Source of the DNA: Microbacterium sp. No. 7
Lineage (GTDB): Bacteria; Actinomycetota; Actinomycetes; Actinomycetales; Microbacteriaceae
Assembly: GCF_001314225.1 (NCBI RefSeq)
Contig: NZ_CP012697.1
Location: 3,720,001-3,784,000, forward strand
Direction: 5' to 3'
DNA length: 64,000 bases
Both the position numbers and the translations under genes were made by a program. This document shows, in pieces, positions 50,866 to 60,694 of the stretch (position 1 is the first letter of the stretch; each line of letters opens with the position of its first letter). The notes below the pieces were generated by a model. The model did no database searches. It worked only from the letters and a program-made list of their open reading frames with translations, and was not told the DNA's origin.

Positions 50866-52278
50866 TCAGCGCAGGGCGCGCGCCTCGATGAAGGCGCGCA
50901 GCGCCGCGGCGTCGTCGGCCATCTCGGTGACCCGCTGCGGGGCGTCGAGCATCGCCGCGAGGTCGTCGCCGAGCGCGACCCGCAGACCGGTCGCCTCGGT
51001 GATCGTCTCGGAGAACTTCTCGGGCTTGGCCGTCTCGAGCACGAGCATCGGCACGCCCTCCTCGAGGTGCTCTCGCGCGACCTTGACGCCGTCGGCCGTG
51101 TGCGGGTCGATGAGCTCGCCGCTCGCCTCGTGCACGGAGCGGATCGTGGCGAGCCGGTCGGCGTGCGTCGACGTGCCGCTGAGGATGCCGAACTCGCCGG
51201 TGAACCGCGGCTGCTCGGCCGACAGGTCGAAGAAGCCCTGCTCGTCGAGGTCGCGCCACGCGGCCACGACGCGCTGCGGGTCGCGGCCGAGCAGCTCGAA
51301 GATGAAGCGCTCCAGGTTCGACGCCTTCGAGATGTCCATCGAGGGGCTCGAGGTCGCGAGCGTCTCGGCGGCGCTGCGCGGGCGGTAGACGCCCGTGCGG
51401 AAGAACTCGTCGAGCACGTTGTTCTCGTTGGCGGCCAGCACGAGACGGCGGATCGGCACGCCGATGCCCTTCGCGAACAGCCCCGAGAGGATGTTGCCGA
51501 AGTTGCCCGACGGCACCGTGAACGACACCTCGAAGCCCTGCGGCGACTCGAGCGCGTCGGTCGCGCGCAGCCACGCCCAGAAGTAGTAGACGGTCTGCGC
51601 CGTGATGCGGGCGAGGTTGATCGAGTTGACCGCGCCGAGGTGCTGCGCGCGCTTGAAGTCGAGGTCGCCGGCGAGCTCCTTGACGAGGTTCTGGCAGTCG
51701 TCGAACACGCCCTCGACGGCGATGTTGTGCACGTTCTCGTCGTGCAGCGAGTACATCTGCGCGCGCTGGAACGGGCTCATCCGTCCCTGCGGCGAGAGCA
51801 TGAAGACGGCGACGCGCTCCTTGCCGCGCAGCGCGTGCTCGGCCGCCGACCCCGTGTCGCCCGACGTCGCGCCGAGGATGTTCAGCACGCTGTCCTTCTT
51901 CTCGAGCACGTACTCGAGAACCTGGCCGAGGAACTGCATCGCCATGTCCTTGAAGGCGAGCGTCGGGCCCTCCGACAGGCCGACGAGCGTGATGCCGCCG
52001 CCGATGGGGCGCAGCGGCACGACCGGCTCGGGGAAGCCCGCGTAGGCCGCGGCCGTCATGCGGGCGAGGTCGCCCCGCGGGATGTCGGTGGCGAACAGCC
52101 CGAGCACCTCGGTGGCCAGCTCGGGATAGCTCAGCCCCCGCCACGACTCGAGCGTCGCGGCGTCGACGCGCGGCATCCGCTCGGGCACGGCGAGACCGCC
52201 GTCGGGCGCGAGCCCTTCGAGGAGCGTTTCGCTGAAGGGCTGCGGCGTCATGCCGCCACGGGTGGAGATGTACTGCAC
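50866..52278 (-). CDS. thrC: Threonine synthase
   Basis: A 470-aa PLP enzyme of the long threonine synthase type. Motifs: VQYISTRGG start, LSEGPTLAFKDMAMQFLGQV (PLP Lys about 111), NILGATSGDTGSAAEHAL, VPSGNFGNILSG. GTG 52278 is preferred to the upstream ATG 52311 because family members start at this point and GGAAGAG lies 7 nt upstream. It converts O-phosphohomoserine to threonine. Standalone here. Confidence 0.93.
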   Translation of the reverse strand: MQYISTRGGMTPQPFSETLLEGLAPDGGLAVPERMPRVDAATLESWRGLSYPELATEVLGLFATDIPRGDLARMTAAAYAGFPEPVVPLRPIGGGITLVGLSEGPTLAFKDMAMQFLGQVLEYVLEKKDSVLNILGATSGDTGSAAEHALRGKERVAVFMLSPQGRMSPFQRAQMYSLHDENVHNIAVEGVFDDCQNLVKELAGDLDFKRAQHLGAVNSINLARITAQTVYYFWAWLRATDALESPQGFEVSFTVPSGNFGNILSGLFAKGIGVPIRRLVLAANENNVLDEFFRTGVYRPRSAAETLATSSPSMDISKASNLERFIFELLGRDPQRVVAAWRDLDEQGFFDLSAEQPRFTGEFGILSGTSTHADRLATIRSVHEASGELIDPHTADGVKVAREHLEEGVPMLVLETAKPEKFSETITEATGLRVALGDDLAAMLDAPQRVTEMADDAAALRAFIEARALR

Positions 52279-52381
52279 GAGAGACTCTTCCGATCGGCGC
52301 GGAGTTCCCATTCTCGCAGGTGCGGATGCCGCACGGGGAATCACGCCCGACCCCGGATCGCCCCTCGCCTAGGATCGCACC

Positions 52382-53299
52382 GTGGCCACCCCCAAGATCG
52401 TGCTGTTCTACGTGTTCGCCCCGCTCGCCGATCCCGAGGCGATCCGGGTGTGGCAGCGCGACCTGGGCGAGGCGCTGGGACTGCGCGGGCGCGTGCTCGT
52501 CTCGCCGCACGGCATCAACGGCACGCTCGGCGGCGATCTGCCGCAGCTCAAGCGCTGGGCGCGCTCGTTCCGCTCGTACGCGCCGTTCCGCGGCGCCGAC
52601 GTGAAGTGGAGCGCGGGCACGGGCCTCGACGAGAACGGCCGCAGCGTCGACTTCCCGAAGCTGAGCGTGAAGGTGCGCGACGAGATCGTCTCGTTCGGCG
52701 CGCCCGGGGAGCTGCGCGTCGACGAGGCCGGCGTCGTGGGCGGCGGCACGCGACTGAGCCCCGACGAGCTGCACGCGCTCGTCGCCGAGCGCGGCGACGA
52801 CGTCGTCTTCTTCGACGGGCGCAACGCGCTCGAGGCGCAGGTGGGCCGCTTCCGCGGCGCCGTCGTGCCGCCCGCCGAGACCACGCGCGACTTCGTCGGC
52901 CTGCTCGACTCCGGGATGTTCGACGCCCTCAAGGGCCGCCCGGTCGTCACGTACTGCACGGGCGGCATCCGCTGCGAGGTGCTCTCCAGCCTCATGACCG
53001 CGCGCGGCTTCGGCGAGGTGTACCAGCTCGACGGCGGCATCGTGCGCTACGGCGAGCGCTACGGCGACGACGGGCTGTGGGAGGGCTCGCTGTACGTCTT
53101 CGACGGGCGCGGCGCGATCGACTTCAGCGACCACGCCGCCGTGATCGGCCGCTGCGCCGGCTGCGGCGCGGCCACGAGCCGCACGGCGAACTGCCCCGAC
53201 CCCTCGTGCCGCCGCCAGCTCGTCGCGTGCGACGACTGCGCGGCGGTGCCGTGCGAGGCGCACGTCGCGCCCGCGGTTCCCGCCGCATACGGTTCATGA
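52382..53299 (+). CDS. trhO: tRNA uridine-34 hydroxylase (TrhO, rhodanese-type)
   Basis: A 305-aa UPF0176-type protein: N-terminal [33 protein letters not shown], rhodanese loop CTGGIRCE (C about 199), then a C-terminal Cys-rich region C-x-x-C...C...C with CDDC, probably a zinc site. TrhO uses prephenate-independent O2 chemistry to form ho5U34 in tRNA. TAGGAT lies 6 nt before GTG 52382 (leaderless). Confidence 0.9.
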   Translation: MATPKIVLFYVFAPLADPEAIRVWQRDLGEALGLRGRVLVSPHGINGTLGGDLPQLKRWARSFRSYAPFRGADVKWSAGTGLDENGRSVDFPKLSVKVRDEIVSFGAPGELRVDEAGVVGGGTRLSPDELHALVAERGDDVVFFDGRNALEAQVGRFRGAVVPPAETTRDFVGLLDSGMFDALKGRPVVTYCTGGIRCEVLSSLMTARGFGEVYQLDGGIVRYGERYGDDGLWEGSLYVFDGRGAIDFSDHAAVIGRCAGCGAATSRTANCPDPSCRRQLVACDDCAAVPCEAHVAPAVPAAYGS

Positions 53300-53314
53300 C
53301 CCACGCCGCGGGCG

Positions 53315-53445
53315 GTTCACGATTCAGGAAGCTCGCCCCGAAACACCGGGCTCGGCCGGCCGGACCGCCCGTTCTTCCTGAATTGTGCACGCTTCCTGAA
53401 TTGTGCACGCTTCCTGAATCGTGCACGGCCTGAATCGTGCACAGC
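53315..53445. repeat. 18-bp direct array with an inverted copy
   Basis: Four direct 18-bp units of CTTCCTGAATTGTGCACG type (53374-53445), the last degenerate, and an inverted copy GTTCACGATTCAGGAAG (53315-53331). The arms can fold into a hairpin with a 42-nt loop. It lies between trhO and the iron operon. Confidence 0.85.
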
Positions 53446-53460
53446 GGTGCGCGCACCGCA

Positions 53461-53520
53461 GCACAGCACAGCACAGCACAGCACAGCACAGCACAGCACA
53501 GCACAGCACAGCACAGCACA
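53461..53520. repeat. (GCACA)12 pentanucleotide microsatellite
   Basis: Twelve perfect GCACA units, with partial copies on both sides, end 7 bp before the iron box upstream of irtA. Its size is typical for slipped-strand variation. Confidence 0.95.
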
Positions 53521-53527
53521 GCAGGTC

Positions 53528-53546
53528 TAAACTAAGCCTCACCTAA
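53528..53546. promoter_or_regulatory. DtxR/IdeR-type iron box before irtA
   Basis: On the - strand TTAGGTGAGGCTTAGTTTA, matching the TTAGGTTAGGCTAACCTAA-type consensus at most positions. It lies 18 bp upstream of the irtA start and should repress the operon when iron is plentiful. Confidence 0.8.
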
Positions 53547-53564
53547 GGTAGCCGAGGAGGCCCG

Positions 53565-56345
53565 ATGGCTGGGCGTGGTTTTCAGGGTGCCGTCATGCGC
53601 GGCTTCGGTGCGCGCGATCACGAGGCCACCGTGGTCGGCACCGAGCTGCTGGCGCCGAAGTTCCTGCGCGTGCGCTTCACGAGCGCGACGCTGTTCGACG
53701 AGATCGAGGCGCCGCCGACCGCGTGGCTGCGGTTCTGGTTCCCCGACCCCGAGGGACGGAACGCCGAGCATCAGCGCGCGTACACGTTCAGCGAGGCCGA
53801 TCCGCCGAACGGCCGGTTCGCGGTCGACTTCGTGCTGCACGAGCCCGCGGGGCCCGCGTCGGCGTGGGCCGTCGCCGCGCAGCCGGGCGCGACGGTCTCG
53901 GTCACGTCGCTCGGCTCGTCGCGCTTCGACCTCCCCGACGAGCTGCCCGCGGGCTACCTCGTGATCGGCGACTCGGCATCCATCCCCGCCATCAGCGGCA
54001 TCCTGCGCACGGTCCCGGACGACGTGCCGATCGAGCTCTATCTCGAGCAGCACGACGACGCCGATCTGCTGATCCCCCTGCCGAGCCACCCGCGCGTGCG
54101 CACGCACTGGGTGCCGCGGCGCGGCGCCGGCTCGCTCGCGGCGGCGATCGAGGCCCGCGACTGGTCGAACTGGTACGCGTGGGTCGCGCCCGAGTCGGGG
54201 TCGCTCAAGGCGCTGCGCACGCGGCTGCGCGACGAGTTCGGCTTCCCCAAGTCGGAGACGCATCAGCAGGCCTACTGGTATCACGGCCGCGCGATGGGCA
54301 AGCTGCGCGCGCAGCAGACCGACGACACGCCCGCCGAGGCCGCCGGAACGGATGCCGCGATCGCCGGCGCGGATGCCGCCGTGGCGACGGTCGGAACGGA
54401 TGCCACCGTCACGACTGCCGGGGCGGATACCACCGGGGCGGATGCCACCGTCACGACGACCGGGACCGCTGCCTCACCCGCGGCCGCCTCTCCCGCCTCT
54501 CCCCCGCCCGCCTCCTCCTCCGCCTCCGCCGCCCCCGCGGGCTGGCGCGCGCAGGCGGGCTCGCGGCTGCTGCGGCCGCTGCGGCCCGCGCTCATCGTGG
54601 GCGGCGTCGCGCAGGGGATCGTCACGCTCATCCAGCTCGCCCCGTTCTTCCTGCTCGTCGAGCTCGCCCGGCTGATGCTCGCGGGCGCCGAGACGTCGCG
54701 GCTGTGGACGGTGGGCCTGTGGGCCGTCGGCCTCATGGCGGCGGGCGCCCTGCTGTCGTCGCTGCTGCTGCTCTGGCTGCACGCCGTCGACGCGCGCTTC
54801 GAGCGCGACGTGCGCCGGCGGCTGCTCGGCAAGCTCGCGCGGCTCCCCCTCGGCTGGTTCGAGAACCGCACGTCGGGGCAGGTCAAGCAGCTCGTGCAGG
54901 ACGACACCCTCTCGCTGCACTACCTCGTCACGCACGCGGTGCCCGACGCCGTCGCGGCGGTCGTCGCGCCCGCCGCCGTGCTCGTCTACCTTTTCGCCGT
55001 GGACTGGCGGCTCGCGCTGCTGCTGTTCCTGCCGATCCTCGTGTACGTGCTGACGATGTCGGTCATGGTCGTGCAGTCGGGCGCGAAGACGGCGCAGGCC
55101 CTGCGCTGGGCCGAGCGCATGAACAGCGAGGCGGGCGCCTACCTGGAGGGCCAGCCCGTCGTGCGCGTGTTCGGCGGCGCTGCGGCATCCTCGTTCCGGT
55201 CGCGGCTCGACGAGTACATCGCGTTCCTCTCCGACTGGCAGCGCCCGTTCTCGCGGCAGAAGTCGCTCCTGGACCTCGTGACGCGCCCCGCGACCTTCCT
55301 CGCCGTGATCGTCGTCTTCGGCGCGCTGTTCGTCACGACGGGCGGCATGGACCCCGTGGCGCTGCTGCCGTTCCTGCTGCTCGGCACCACGTTCGGCGCA
55401 CGGCTGCTCGGCATCGGCTACGGCCTGTCGGGCCTGCGGGGCGGCCTGCTCGCGGCGCGGCGCGTGCAGATCGCGCTCGACGAGCCCGAGCTGGTCGCGC
55501 GCGACGCCGCGGGCGACGACGACGCCTCCGTGCCCGCCGGCCGGGTCGAGTTCGATCGCGTGGCCTTCTCCTACCGTCCGGGCACGCCCGTGCTGCAGGA
55601 CATCACCCTCACGCTCGAGCCGGGGACCGTGACGGCGCTCGTCGGCCCGTCGGGCTCGGGCAAGTCGACGCTCGCCGCGCTGCTCGCCCGTTTCCACGAC
55701 GTGGATGCCGGCGGCATCCGCATCGGCGGACGCGACGTGCGGGCGCTGCCCGGCGACGAGCTGTACACGCGCGTCGGCTTCGTCTTCCAGCAGACGCAGC
55801 TCGTGCACGGCACGGTGCGCGACAACATCGCCCTCGCCGTCCCCGACGCGACCGACGAGCAGGTGCAGCAGGCGGCGCGCGACGCGCAGCTGCACGAGCG
55901 CATCCTGCGCCTTCCGCGCGGCTACGACACCGTGCTCGGCCCCGACGCGGCGCTGTCGGGCGGCGAGCGGCAGCGGCTCACGATCGCCCGCGCGATCCTC
56001 GCCGACACGCCCGTGCTCGTGCTCGACGAGGCGACCGCGTTCGCCGACCCCGAGTCGGAGTACCTCGTGCAGCAGGCGCTGAGCCGGCTCACCCGGGGGC
56101 GCACGGTGCTCGTGATCGCGCACCGGCTGCGCACCGTGACGGGCGTCGACCGCATCGTCGTGCTGGAGCACGGCCGCATCGCCGAGACGGGCACCCACGA
56201 CGAGCTGCTCGCCCGCGGCGGCCGCTACCGGCGGCTCTGGGATGCCGGAGGGCTGCCGGCGCCCGACCCCGCCGACGGCGAACCCGGCTCCGGCTCCGGC
56301 GGCGAGGATCCCGTCACGACCGTCGCCGGGGAGGCCGTCCGATGA
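53565..56345 (+). CDS. irtA: IrtA-like siderophore reductase/ABC fusion
   Basis: A 926-aa protein. Residues about 15-250 are a siderophore-interacting FAD domain ([47 protein letters not shown]). A low-complexity Ala/Thr linker (about 255-320) follows, then six helices (about 330-610) and an ABC ATPase ([42 protein letters not shown]). This is the layout of mycobacterial IrtA, which takes up and reduces ferric carboxymycobactin; here the siderophore is unknown. GAGGAGG precedes ATG 53565. It overlaps the next gene by 4 bp. Confidence 0.92.
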   Translation: MAGRGFQGAVMRGFGARDHEATVVGTELLAPKFLRVRFTSATLFDEIEAPPTAWLRFWFPDPEGRNAEHQRAYTFSEADPPNGRFAVDFVLHEPAGPASAWAVAAQPGATVSVTSLGSSRFDLPDELPAGYLVIGDSASIPAISGILRTVPDDVPIELYLEQHDDADLLIPLPSHPRVRTHWVPRRGAGSLAAAIEARDWSNWYAWVAPESGSLKALRTRLRDEFGFPKSETHQQAYWYHGRAMGKLRAQQTDDTPAEAAGTDAAIAGADAAVATVGTDATVTTAGADTTGADATVTTTGTAASPAAASPASPPPASSSASAAPAGWRAQAGSRLLRPLRPALIVGGVAQGIVTLIQLAPFFLLVELARLMLAGAETSRLWTVGLWAVGLMAAGALLSSLLLLWLHAVDARFERDVRRRLLGKLARLPLGWFENRTSGQVKQLVQDDTLSLHYLVTHAVPDAVAAVVAPAAVLVYLFAVDWRLALLLFLPILVYVLTMSVMVVQSGAKTAQALRWAERMNSEAGAYLEGQPVVRVFGGAAASSFRSRLDEYIAFLSDWQRPFSRQKSLLDLVTRPATFLAVIVVFGALFVTTGGMDPVALLPFLLLGTTFGARLLGIGYGLSGLRGGLLAARRVQIALDEPELVARDAAGDDDASVPAGRVEFDRVAFSYRPGTPVLQDITLTLEPGTVTALVGPSGSGKSTLAALLARFHDVDAGGIRIGGRDVRALPGDELYTRVGFVFQQTQLVHGTVRDNIALAVPDATDEQVQQAARDAQLHERILRLPRGYDTVLGPDAALSGGERQRLTIARAILADTPVLVLDEATAFADPESEYLVQQALSRLTRGRTVLVIAHRLRTVTGVDRIVVLEHGRIAETGTHDELLARGGRYRRLWDAGGLPAPDPADGEPGSGSGGEDPVTTVAGEAVR

Positions 56346-58225
56346 TCCGCACGCTGCTCTCGCTGCTGCCCGCCGACCGTCGCGGCCGCGTCGTGCTGCA
56401 CACGGTGCTGGCGCTCGTCAGCGTCGTCGTCCGCGCCGCGTCGATCGTCGTACTCGTGCCCGTCATCACGGCGCTGTTCGGTCCCGTGCCCGCCGACGCG
56501 TGGCCGTGGGTCGGCGTGTTCGCGGCGCTCACGGCGGCCGGCTGGGCGCTCGACGGCGTCGCGTCGGCGATCGGGTTCGAGCTCGGCTTCGGCCTGCTCG
56601 ACACGGGCCAGCACGCGGTCGCCGACCAGCTCACGCGGGTGCGCCTCACGTGGTTCGACGCCGACAACACGTCGAACGCGCGCCAGGCGATCGCCGCGAC
56701 GGGACCCGAGCTCGTGGGGCTCGTGATCTATCTCGTCACGCCGCTCGTGAGCGCGGTGGCCCTGCCCGTCGCGATCGCGATCGCGCTGCTGCCGATCGCA
56801 TGGCAGCTGGGCGTCGCCGCCCTGCTCGGCGTGCCGGTGCTGCTCGGGGCGTATGTGCTGGCGGGGCGCATCGGCCGGGCCGCGGACCGTGCGGCATCCG
56901 ACGCGAACGCCGCGCTCACGGAGCGGATCGTCGAGTTCGCGCGCACGCAGCAGGCGCTGCGCGCGGCACGGCGCGTGGATCCCGAGCGCAGCCACGTGGG
57001 CGCGGCGCTCGCCCGCCAGCACGGCGCGATGATGCGCCTGCTGCTCATGCAGGTGCCGGGGCAGCTGGTGTTCAGCGTCGCGAGCCAGCTCGCGCTGCTG
57101 CTGCTCGCCGGCACGACGGTCGTGCTCGCCGCGGACGGCCAGGTGTCGGTGCCCGCGGCGATCGCGCTCATCGTCGTGATCGTGCGCTACCTCGAGCCGT
57201 TCACGACGCTCGCCGAGCTCAGCGGCGGCGTCGAGGCGTCGCTCGGCACGCTGCGCCGCATCCGGTCGGTGCTCGAGGCGCCGCGGACGCCCTCCGGCAC
57301 GAGGGAGCTGGGCGGCTCGCGGACGGCGGATGCCGGGCCGGGGTCGACGGCGACGGCGACGGACGGGCGGGACGCGGGTGCCGTACCGGAATCGGCGGGC
57401 ACCCGGGCGCCGGGCGCCGAACCGGGATCGGCCGGCCCGCGGGATGCGGCGCCGGGCGCGCCGGCCCGCATCGAGCTCCGGGACGTGACGTTCGGCTATG
57501 CGGCGGGCGAGACGCCCGTGCTCGATCGGCTCACGCTGACGCTGGAGCCGGGATCCACGACCGCGATCGTCGGCCCCTCGGGGTCGGGCAAGTCGACGGT
57601 GCTGGCCCTGCTCGCGGGCCTGCACGCGCCGACGTCGGGAACGATCCTGGTCGACGGGCAGGACGCCGCCGAGCTCACCGCCGACGCGCGCGCCGGGCTG
57701 GTGAGCGTCGTGTTCCAGCATCCGTATCTGTTCGACGGCACGATCCGCGAGAACATCGCGGTCGGCGACCCGTCGGCGGACGCCGAGACGCTCGAGGACG
57801 CCGCGCGGCTCGCGCGCGTGGATGCCGTGGCCGCGCGCCTGCCCGACGGGTTCGGGGCGCGCGTGGGCGAAGCGGGATCGTCGCTGTCGGGCGGCGAGCG
57901 TCAGCGCGTGTCGATCGCGCGGGCGCTGCTCAAGCCCGCGCCGCTGCTGCTCGTCGACGAGGCGACGAGCGCGCTCGACACCGAGAACGAGGTCGCCGTG
58001 GCATCCGCCCTCGCCGACGACCGCATCGCGCGCACCCGCGTGATCGTCGCGCACCGGCTCTCCAGCATCAGGGCCGCGGAGCGCGTCGTCTTCCTGGAGG
58101 ACGGCCGCGTCGTCGAGGACGGCACGATCGACGAACTGCTGTCGGCCGGCGGCCGGTTCGCCGAGTTCTGGCGGCAGCAGGAAGCCGCGACGGGCTGGGG
58201 TCTCGGCGCCGCGGCGCGCGCCTGA
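56342..58225 (+). CDS. irtB: IrtB-like ABC transporter subunit
   Basis: A 627-aa half-transporter: six helices (about 15-300), a Gly/Ala/Thr-rich linker (about 340-400), and an ABC ATPase ([41 protein letters not shown]). It forms a heterodimer with IrtA in mycobacteria. Start ATG 56342 overlaps the irtA stop. Confidence 0.92.
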   Translation: MIRTLLSLLPADRRGRVVLHTVLALVSVVVRAASIVVLVPVITALFGPVPADAWPWVGVFAALTAAGWALDGVASAIGFELGFGLLDTGQHAVADQLTRVRLTWFDADNTSNARQAIAATGPELVGLVIYLVTPLVSAVALPVAIAIALLPIAWQLGVAALLGVPVLLGAYVLAGRIGRAADRAASDANAALTERIVEFARTQQALRAARRVDPERSHVGAALARQHGAMMRLLLMQVPGQLVFSVASQLALLLLAGTTVVLAADGQVSVPAAIALIVVIVRYLEPFTTLAELSGGVEASLGTLRRIRSVLEAPRTPSGTRELGGSRTADAGPGSTATATDGRDAGAVPESAGTRAPGAEPGSAGPRDAAPGAPARIELRDVTFGYAAGETPVLDRLTLTLEPGSTTAIVGPSGSGKSTVLALLAGLHAPTSGTILVDGQDAAELTADARAGLVSVVFQHPYLFDGTIRENIAVGDPSADAETLEDAARLARVDAVAARLPDGFGARVGEAGSSLSGGERQRVSIARALLKPAPLLLVDEATSALDTENEVAVASALADDRIARTRVIVAHRLSSIRAAERVVFLEDGRVVEDGTIDELLSAGGRFAEFWRQQEAATGWGLGAAARA

Positions 58226-58278
58226 TGTCCGTGCGTCATCGCATTCCCGCACCACACCGCAAGACGAGGAGAGAGTCC

Positions 58279-58575
58279 ATGTCCGTCGTGAAGATCAACG
58301 CCCTGTCGGTCCCCGAGGGGACGGGTCCCGAGCTGGAGGCACGCTTTGCCGCCCGCAAGCACTCCGTCGACGGGCAGCCCGGCTTTCAGGGCTTTCAGCT
58401 GCTGCGCCCGGTCGCCGGGGAGTCGCGCTATTTCGTCGTGACGACGTGGGACGCCGAGGAGTCGTTCCAGGCGTGGCGCGCGACGCGTGCCGGCGATGCG
58501 CACGGCGGACACGACCGTGCGCCCGTCGCGACGGGCGCGGAGCTGCTGGAGTTCGAGGTCGTCGACCTGGACTGA
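58279..58575 (+). CDS. mhuD: MhuD-like heme-degrading monooxygenase
   Basis: A 98-aa ABM-fold protein with strong likeness to M. tuberculosis MhuD throughout: MSVVKINALSVPEGTGPELE, GFQGFQLLRPV, YFVVTTWDAEESFQAW, VATGAELLEFEVVD. Asn7, Trp (in FQAW) and His (in AHGGH), the MhuD active-site set, are present. It should cleave heme to free iron. It lies 53 bp after irtB in the same iron-box operon. A strong hairpin ends the unit. Confidence 0.88.
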   Translation: MSVVKINALSVPEGTGPELEARFAARKHSVDGQPGFQGFQLLRPVAGESRYFVVTTWDAEESFQAWRATRAGDAHGGHDRAPVATGAELLEFEVVDLD

Positions 58576-58582
58576 GCGAACA

Positions 58583-58627
58583 ACGACGGCGCCGTGACCC
58601 GGTTGGTCCGGGTCGCGGCGCCGTCGT
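58583..58627 (+). terminator. Terminator of the iron/heme operon
   Basis: A 20-bp stem (58583-58602 with 58608-58627, one wobble) and 5-nt loop, 8 bp past the mhuD stop. Confidence 0.75.
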
Positions 58628-58716
58628 GCGCGCGAGGTCGACGCGCGAGGTCGGATGGGGGGATCAGCGGGCGGGGGAAGGGTGCGCGCGGGTCGGCGCA
58701 GGAGGAGTGTGCTCGG

Positions 58717-59058
58717 TCAGTGCGCGGCTTCGTAGGCCGCGATGACGTTCGCCGGGATGCGGCCCCGGCTGCTCACGGCGAAGCCGTTGTCGCTCGCCCA
58801 CGCGCGAATCGCGGCGAGCTCCGACGACTTCGACGCGGTGCGGCGCGGACGCGCCACCTCGGTGCGCGCGGCGGTCACCGACCGGCCGGCGGCGACATAG
58901 GGCGCGAATGCGGCGCGCAGCTTCTCCGCGTTCGCGTCGGACAGGTCGATCTCATAGGTACGACCTTCGAGCGCAAATCGAATGGTGACGCCCTCACCGT
59001 TCTCCAGAACCGTGCCATCAAGATCGTCGACGAGCTGAATGATCTGCTTCTTAGCCAT
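58717..59058 (-). CDS. lsr2: Lsr2 nucleoid-associated silencer
   Basis: A 113-aa Lsr2: N-terminal oligomerisation domain (MAKKQIIQLVDDLDGTVLEN, to about 60), a linker (RPRRTASKSSELAAIRAW), and the C-terminal DNA-binding part with SSRGRIPANVI (RGR, the AT-rich minor-groove motif) and AYEAAH. It coats AT-rich and horizontally acquired DNA. The gene body is intact, but an IS256 element stands 17 bp upstream of the ATG (see findings). Confidence 0.93.
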   Translation of the reverse strand: MAKKQIIQLVDDLDGTVLENGEGVTIRFALEGRTYEIDLSDANAEKLRAAFAPYVAAGRSVTAARTEVARPRRTASKSSELAAIRAWASDNGFAVSSRGRIPANVIAAYEAAH

Positions 59059-59064
59059 TGCGCC

Positions 59065-59070
59065 ATTGTT
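59065..59070 (-). promoter_or_regulatory. Remaining -10 element of the lsr2 promoter
   Basis: AACAAT (- strand) lies 6 nt before the lsr2 ATG, as in a leaderless gene. Its original -35 (TTGGGA, 60512-60517) is now on the far side of the IS element. In the joined pre-insertion sequence the spacer is 18 bp. Confidence 0.6.
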
Positions 59071-59075
59071 ACAGA
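59068..59075. repeat. Left target-site duplication of the IS element
   Basis: GTTACAGA directly left of the IS end, identical to 60491-60498. Confidence 0.9.
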
Positions 59076-60490
59076 GGTGACGTCCCTGGGAGTGGTGTAG
59101 TTCTCGGGCTCGAGTGTCACGTCGTGAACGTGGTGAGCCATCGTGCGATGGTCAGTGAGAACTGTCTAGGAAACTCACGGAAGGACACAAACGCACGATG
59201 GCTCTTGACCAGTCTGCCCTGCTCGAGCTGCTCGGGGAACTGAAACTCACCGATGTCACCGACCGGATCCGGGTCGCGACCGAGACGCTCTACCAGGAGC
59301 TGATCAACGCGGAAGCGACCGCGTTGATCGGTGCCGCCCCGTTCGAACGGTCGTCCACCCGGACGACACAGCGCAACGGCTCCCGACCGAGGACCCTGTC
59401 CACGACCGCCGGGGATCTGGAGCTGCGGATCCCGAAGCTGCGGCAGGGGACGTTCTTCCCGTCGCTGCTGGAGCGACGTCGCCGCGTCGATCAGGCACTG
59501 TTCGCGGTGGTGATGGAGGCCTACCTGCACGGCGTCTCCACGAGGAAGGTCGACGACCTGGTGAAGGCGCTCGGCGCCGACACCGGGATCTCGAAGTCCG
59601 AGGTGTCCAGGATCTGCGCCGACCTGGACGCCGAGGTCGCCGCGTTCCGCGACCGCGATCTTGCGACGATGGGCTACCCGTATGTGTTCCTCGACGCCAC
59701 CTACTGCAAAGCACGAGTGAATCATCGGGTGGTGTCGCAGGCGATCGTCGTCGCCGTCGGCGTCGCCGCAGACGGACGCCGCGAAGTGCTCGGCTTCGAC
59801 GTCGGCGACACCGAGAGTGAGCCGTTCTGGACCAGCTTCCTGCGCTCTCTGAAGGCCCGTGGGCTGGCCGGCACGCAACTGGTGATCTCCGACGCCCACA
59901 CCGGGCTGAAGAAAGCGATCAGCACCGTTCTGCAGGGCGCCGCCTGGCAACGCTGCCGGGTGCACTTCATGCGCAACGTCCTCGCGGTGGTGCCCAAGGC
60001 CAGCGGCGAGATGGTCGCCTCGATCATCCGCACGATCTTCGCCCAACCCGACAAGGAGCATGTTCAGGCCCAGTTCGACGAAGTCGTCCGCATGCTCGAC
60101 CGGTCGCACCCGAAGGTTGCCGAGATGCTCTCCGACGCACGAGACGACCTGCTCGCGTTCACTGGGTTCCCGCAGAAGCACTGGCGGCAGATCTGGTCCA
60201 CGAACCCGCTGGAACGGGTGAACAAGGAGATCAAGCGTCGCACCGACGTGGTCGGGGTGTTCCCCAACCCCGCCGCGCTGCTGCGCCTGGCCGGCGCGGT
60301 CCTGGTCGAGCAGCACGACGAATGGGAAGCCGGCGACCGCCGCTACTTCTCCGAGCACTCCATGCGGCAACTCGACGCCATGAACACCGCCCACATCGAG
60401 GAGGTGGTCATCCCCGAAATCGCTGCGGCATAATCAAACCCAACTGACCGCACGGTGTCGAGAAACTCCACCACTCAGCGGGACGTCACC
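59076..60490 (+). mobile_element. Complete IS256-family insertion sequence, 1415 bp
   Basis: Imperfect terminal inverted repeats begin GGTGACGTCCC (left) and its complement ends the right side; both continue with NNNGAGTGGTG. Perfect 8-bp GTTACAGA duplications flank it. One transposase gene is inside. The intact duplication and full-length gene point to a recent insertion. Confidence 0.95.
59198..60433 (+). CDS. IS256-family transposase
   Basis: A 411-aa Mutator-type DDE transposase: D in VFLDATYCKARVN, D in LVISDAHTGLKKA, and E in STNPLERVNKEIKRR, plus the C-x2-H-like RCRVHFMRN motif. It catalyses cut-and-paste or copy-out movement of the element. It is full length, preceded by GGAAGG. It belongs to the IS and reads away from lsr2. 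Confidence 0.96.
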   Translation: MALDQSALLELLGELKLTDVTDRIRVATETLYQELINAEATALIGAAPFERSSTRTTQRNGSRPRTLSTTAGDLELRIPKLRQGTFFPSLLERRRRVDQALFAVVMEAYLHGVSTRKVDDLVKALGADTGISKSEVSRICADLDAEVAAFRDRDLATMGYPYVFLDATYCKARVNHRVVSQAIVVAVGVAADGRREVLGFDVGDTESEPFWTSFLRSLKARGLAGTQLVISDAHTGLKKAISTVLQGAAWQRCRVHFMRNVLAVVPKASGEMVASIIRTIFAQPDKEHVQAQFDEVVRMLDRSHPKVAEMLSDARDDLLAFTGFPQKHWRQIWSTNPLERVNKEIKRRTDVVGVFPNPAALLRLAGAVLVEQHDEWEAGDRRYFSEHSMRQLDAMNTAHIEEVVIPEIAAA

Positions 60491-60498
60491 GTTACAGA
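60491..60498. repeat. Right target-site duplication of the IS element
   Basis: GTTACAGA directly right of the IS end. Confidence 0.9.
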
Positions 60499-60511
60499 TC
60501 ATTCGCGCTTT

Positions 60512-60517
60512 TCCCAA
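60512..60517 (-). promoter_or_regulatory. Displaced -35 element of lsr2
   Basis: TTGGGA on the - strand. When the IS and one duplication are removed it falls 18 bp upstream of AACAAT, a normal spacing. It is now about 1.4 kb away. Confidence 0.55.
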
Positions 60518-60694
60518 CACTCCGCGCGATTTCCTCCGCGATATGTCGTCACGTGTATGAAACGGCTGAGGATAGACAGGCGCGAGGCATTCGGCCGGTC
60601 ATATCGCGTGCGCAATCGGACTATGATGTTTCGACTATGCGGAGGATTCCGCGCATCGGTATCCGCGGGTGTCCGTGCCGGCGCGTATCCGTGC

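Noticed and set aside
53317..53542. Leftward Leu-Cys-Cys-Ala-Val repeat proteins over the GCACA tract
   Set aside because: They are translations of a pure pentanucleotide repeat (15 bp gives five codons) with no start signal or family likeness.
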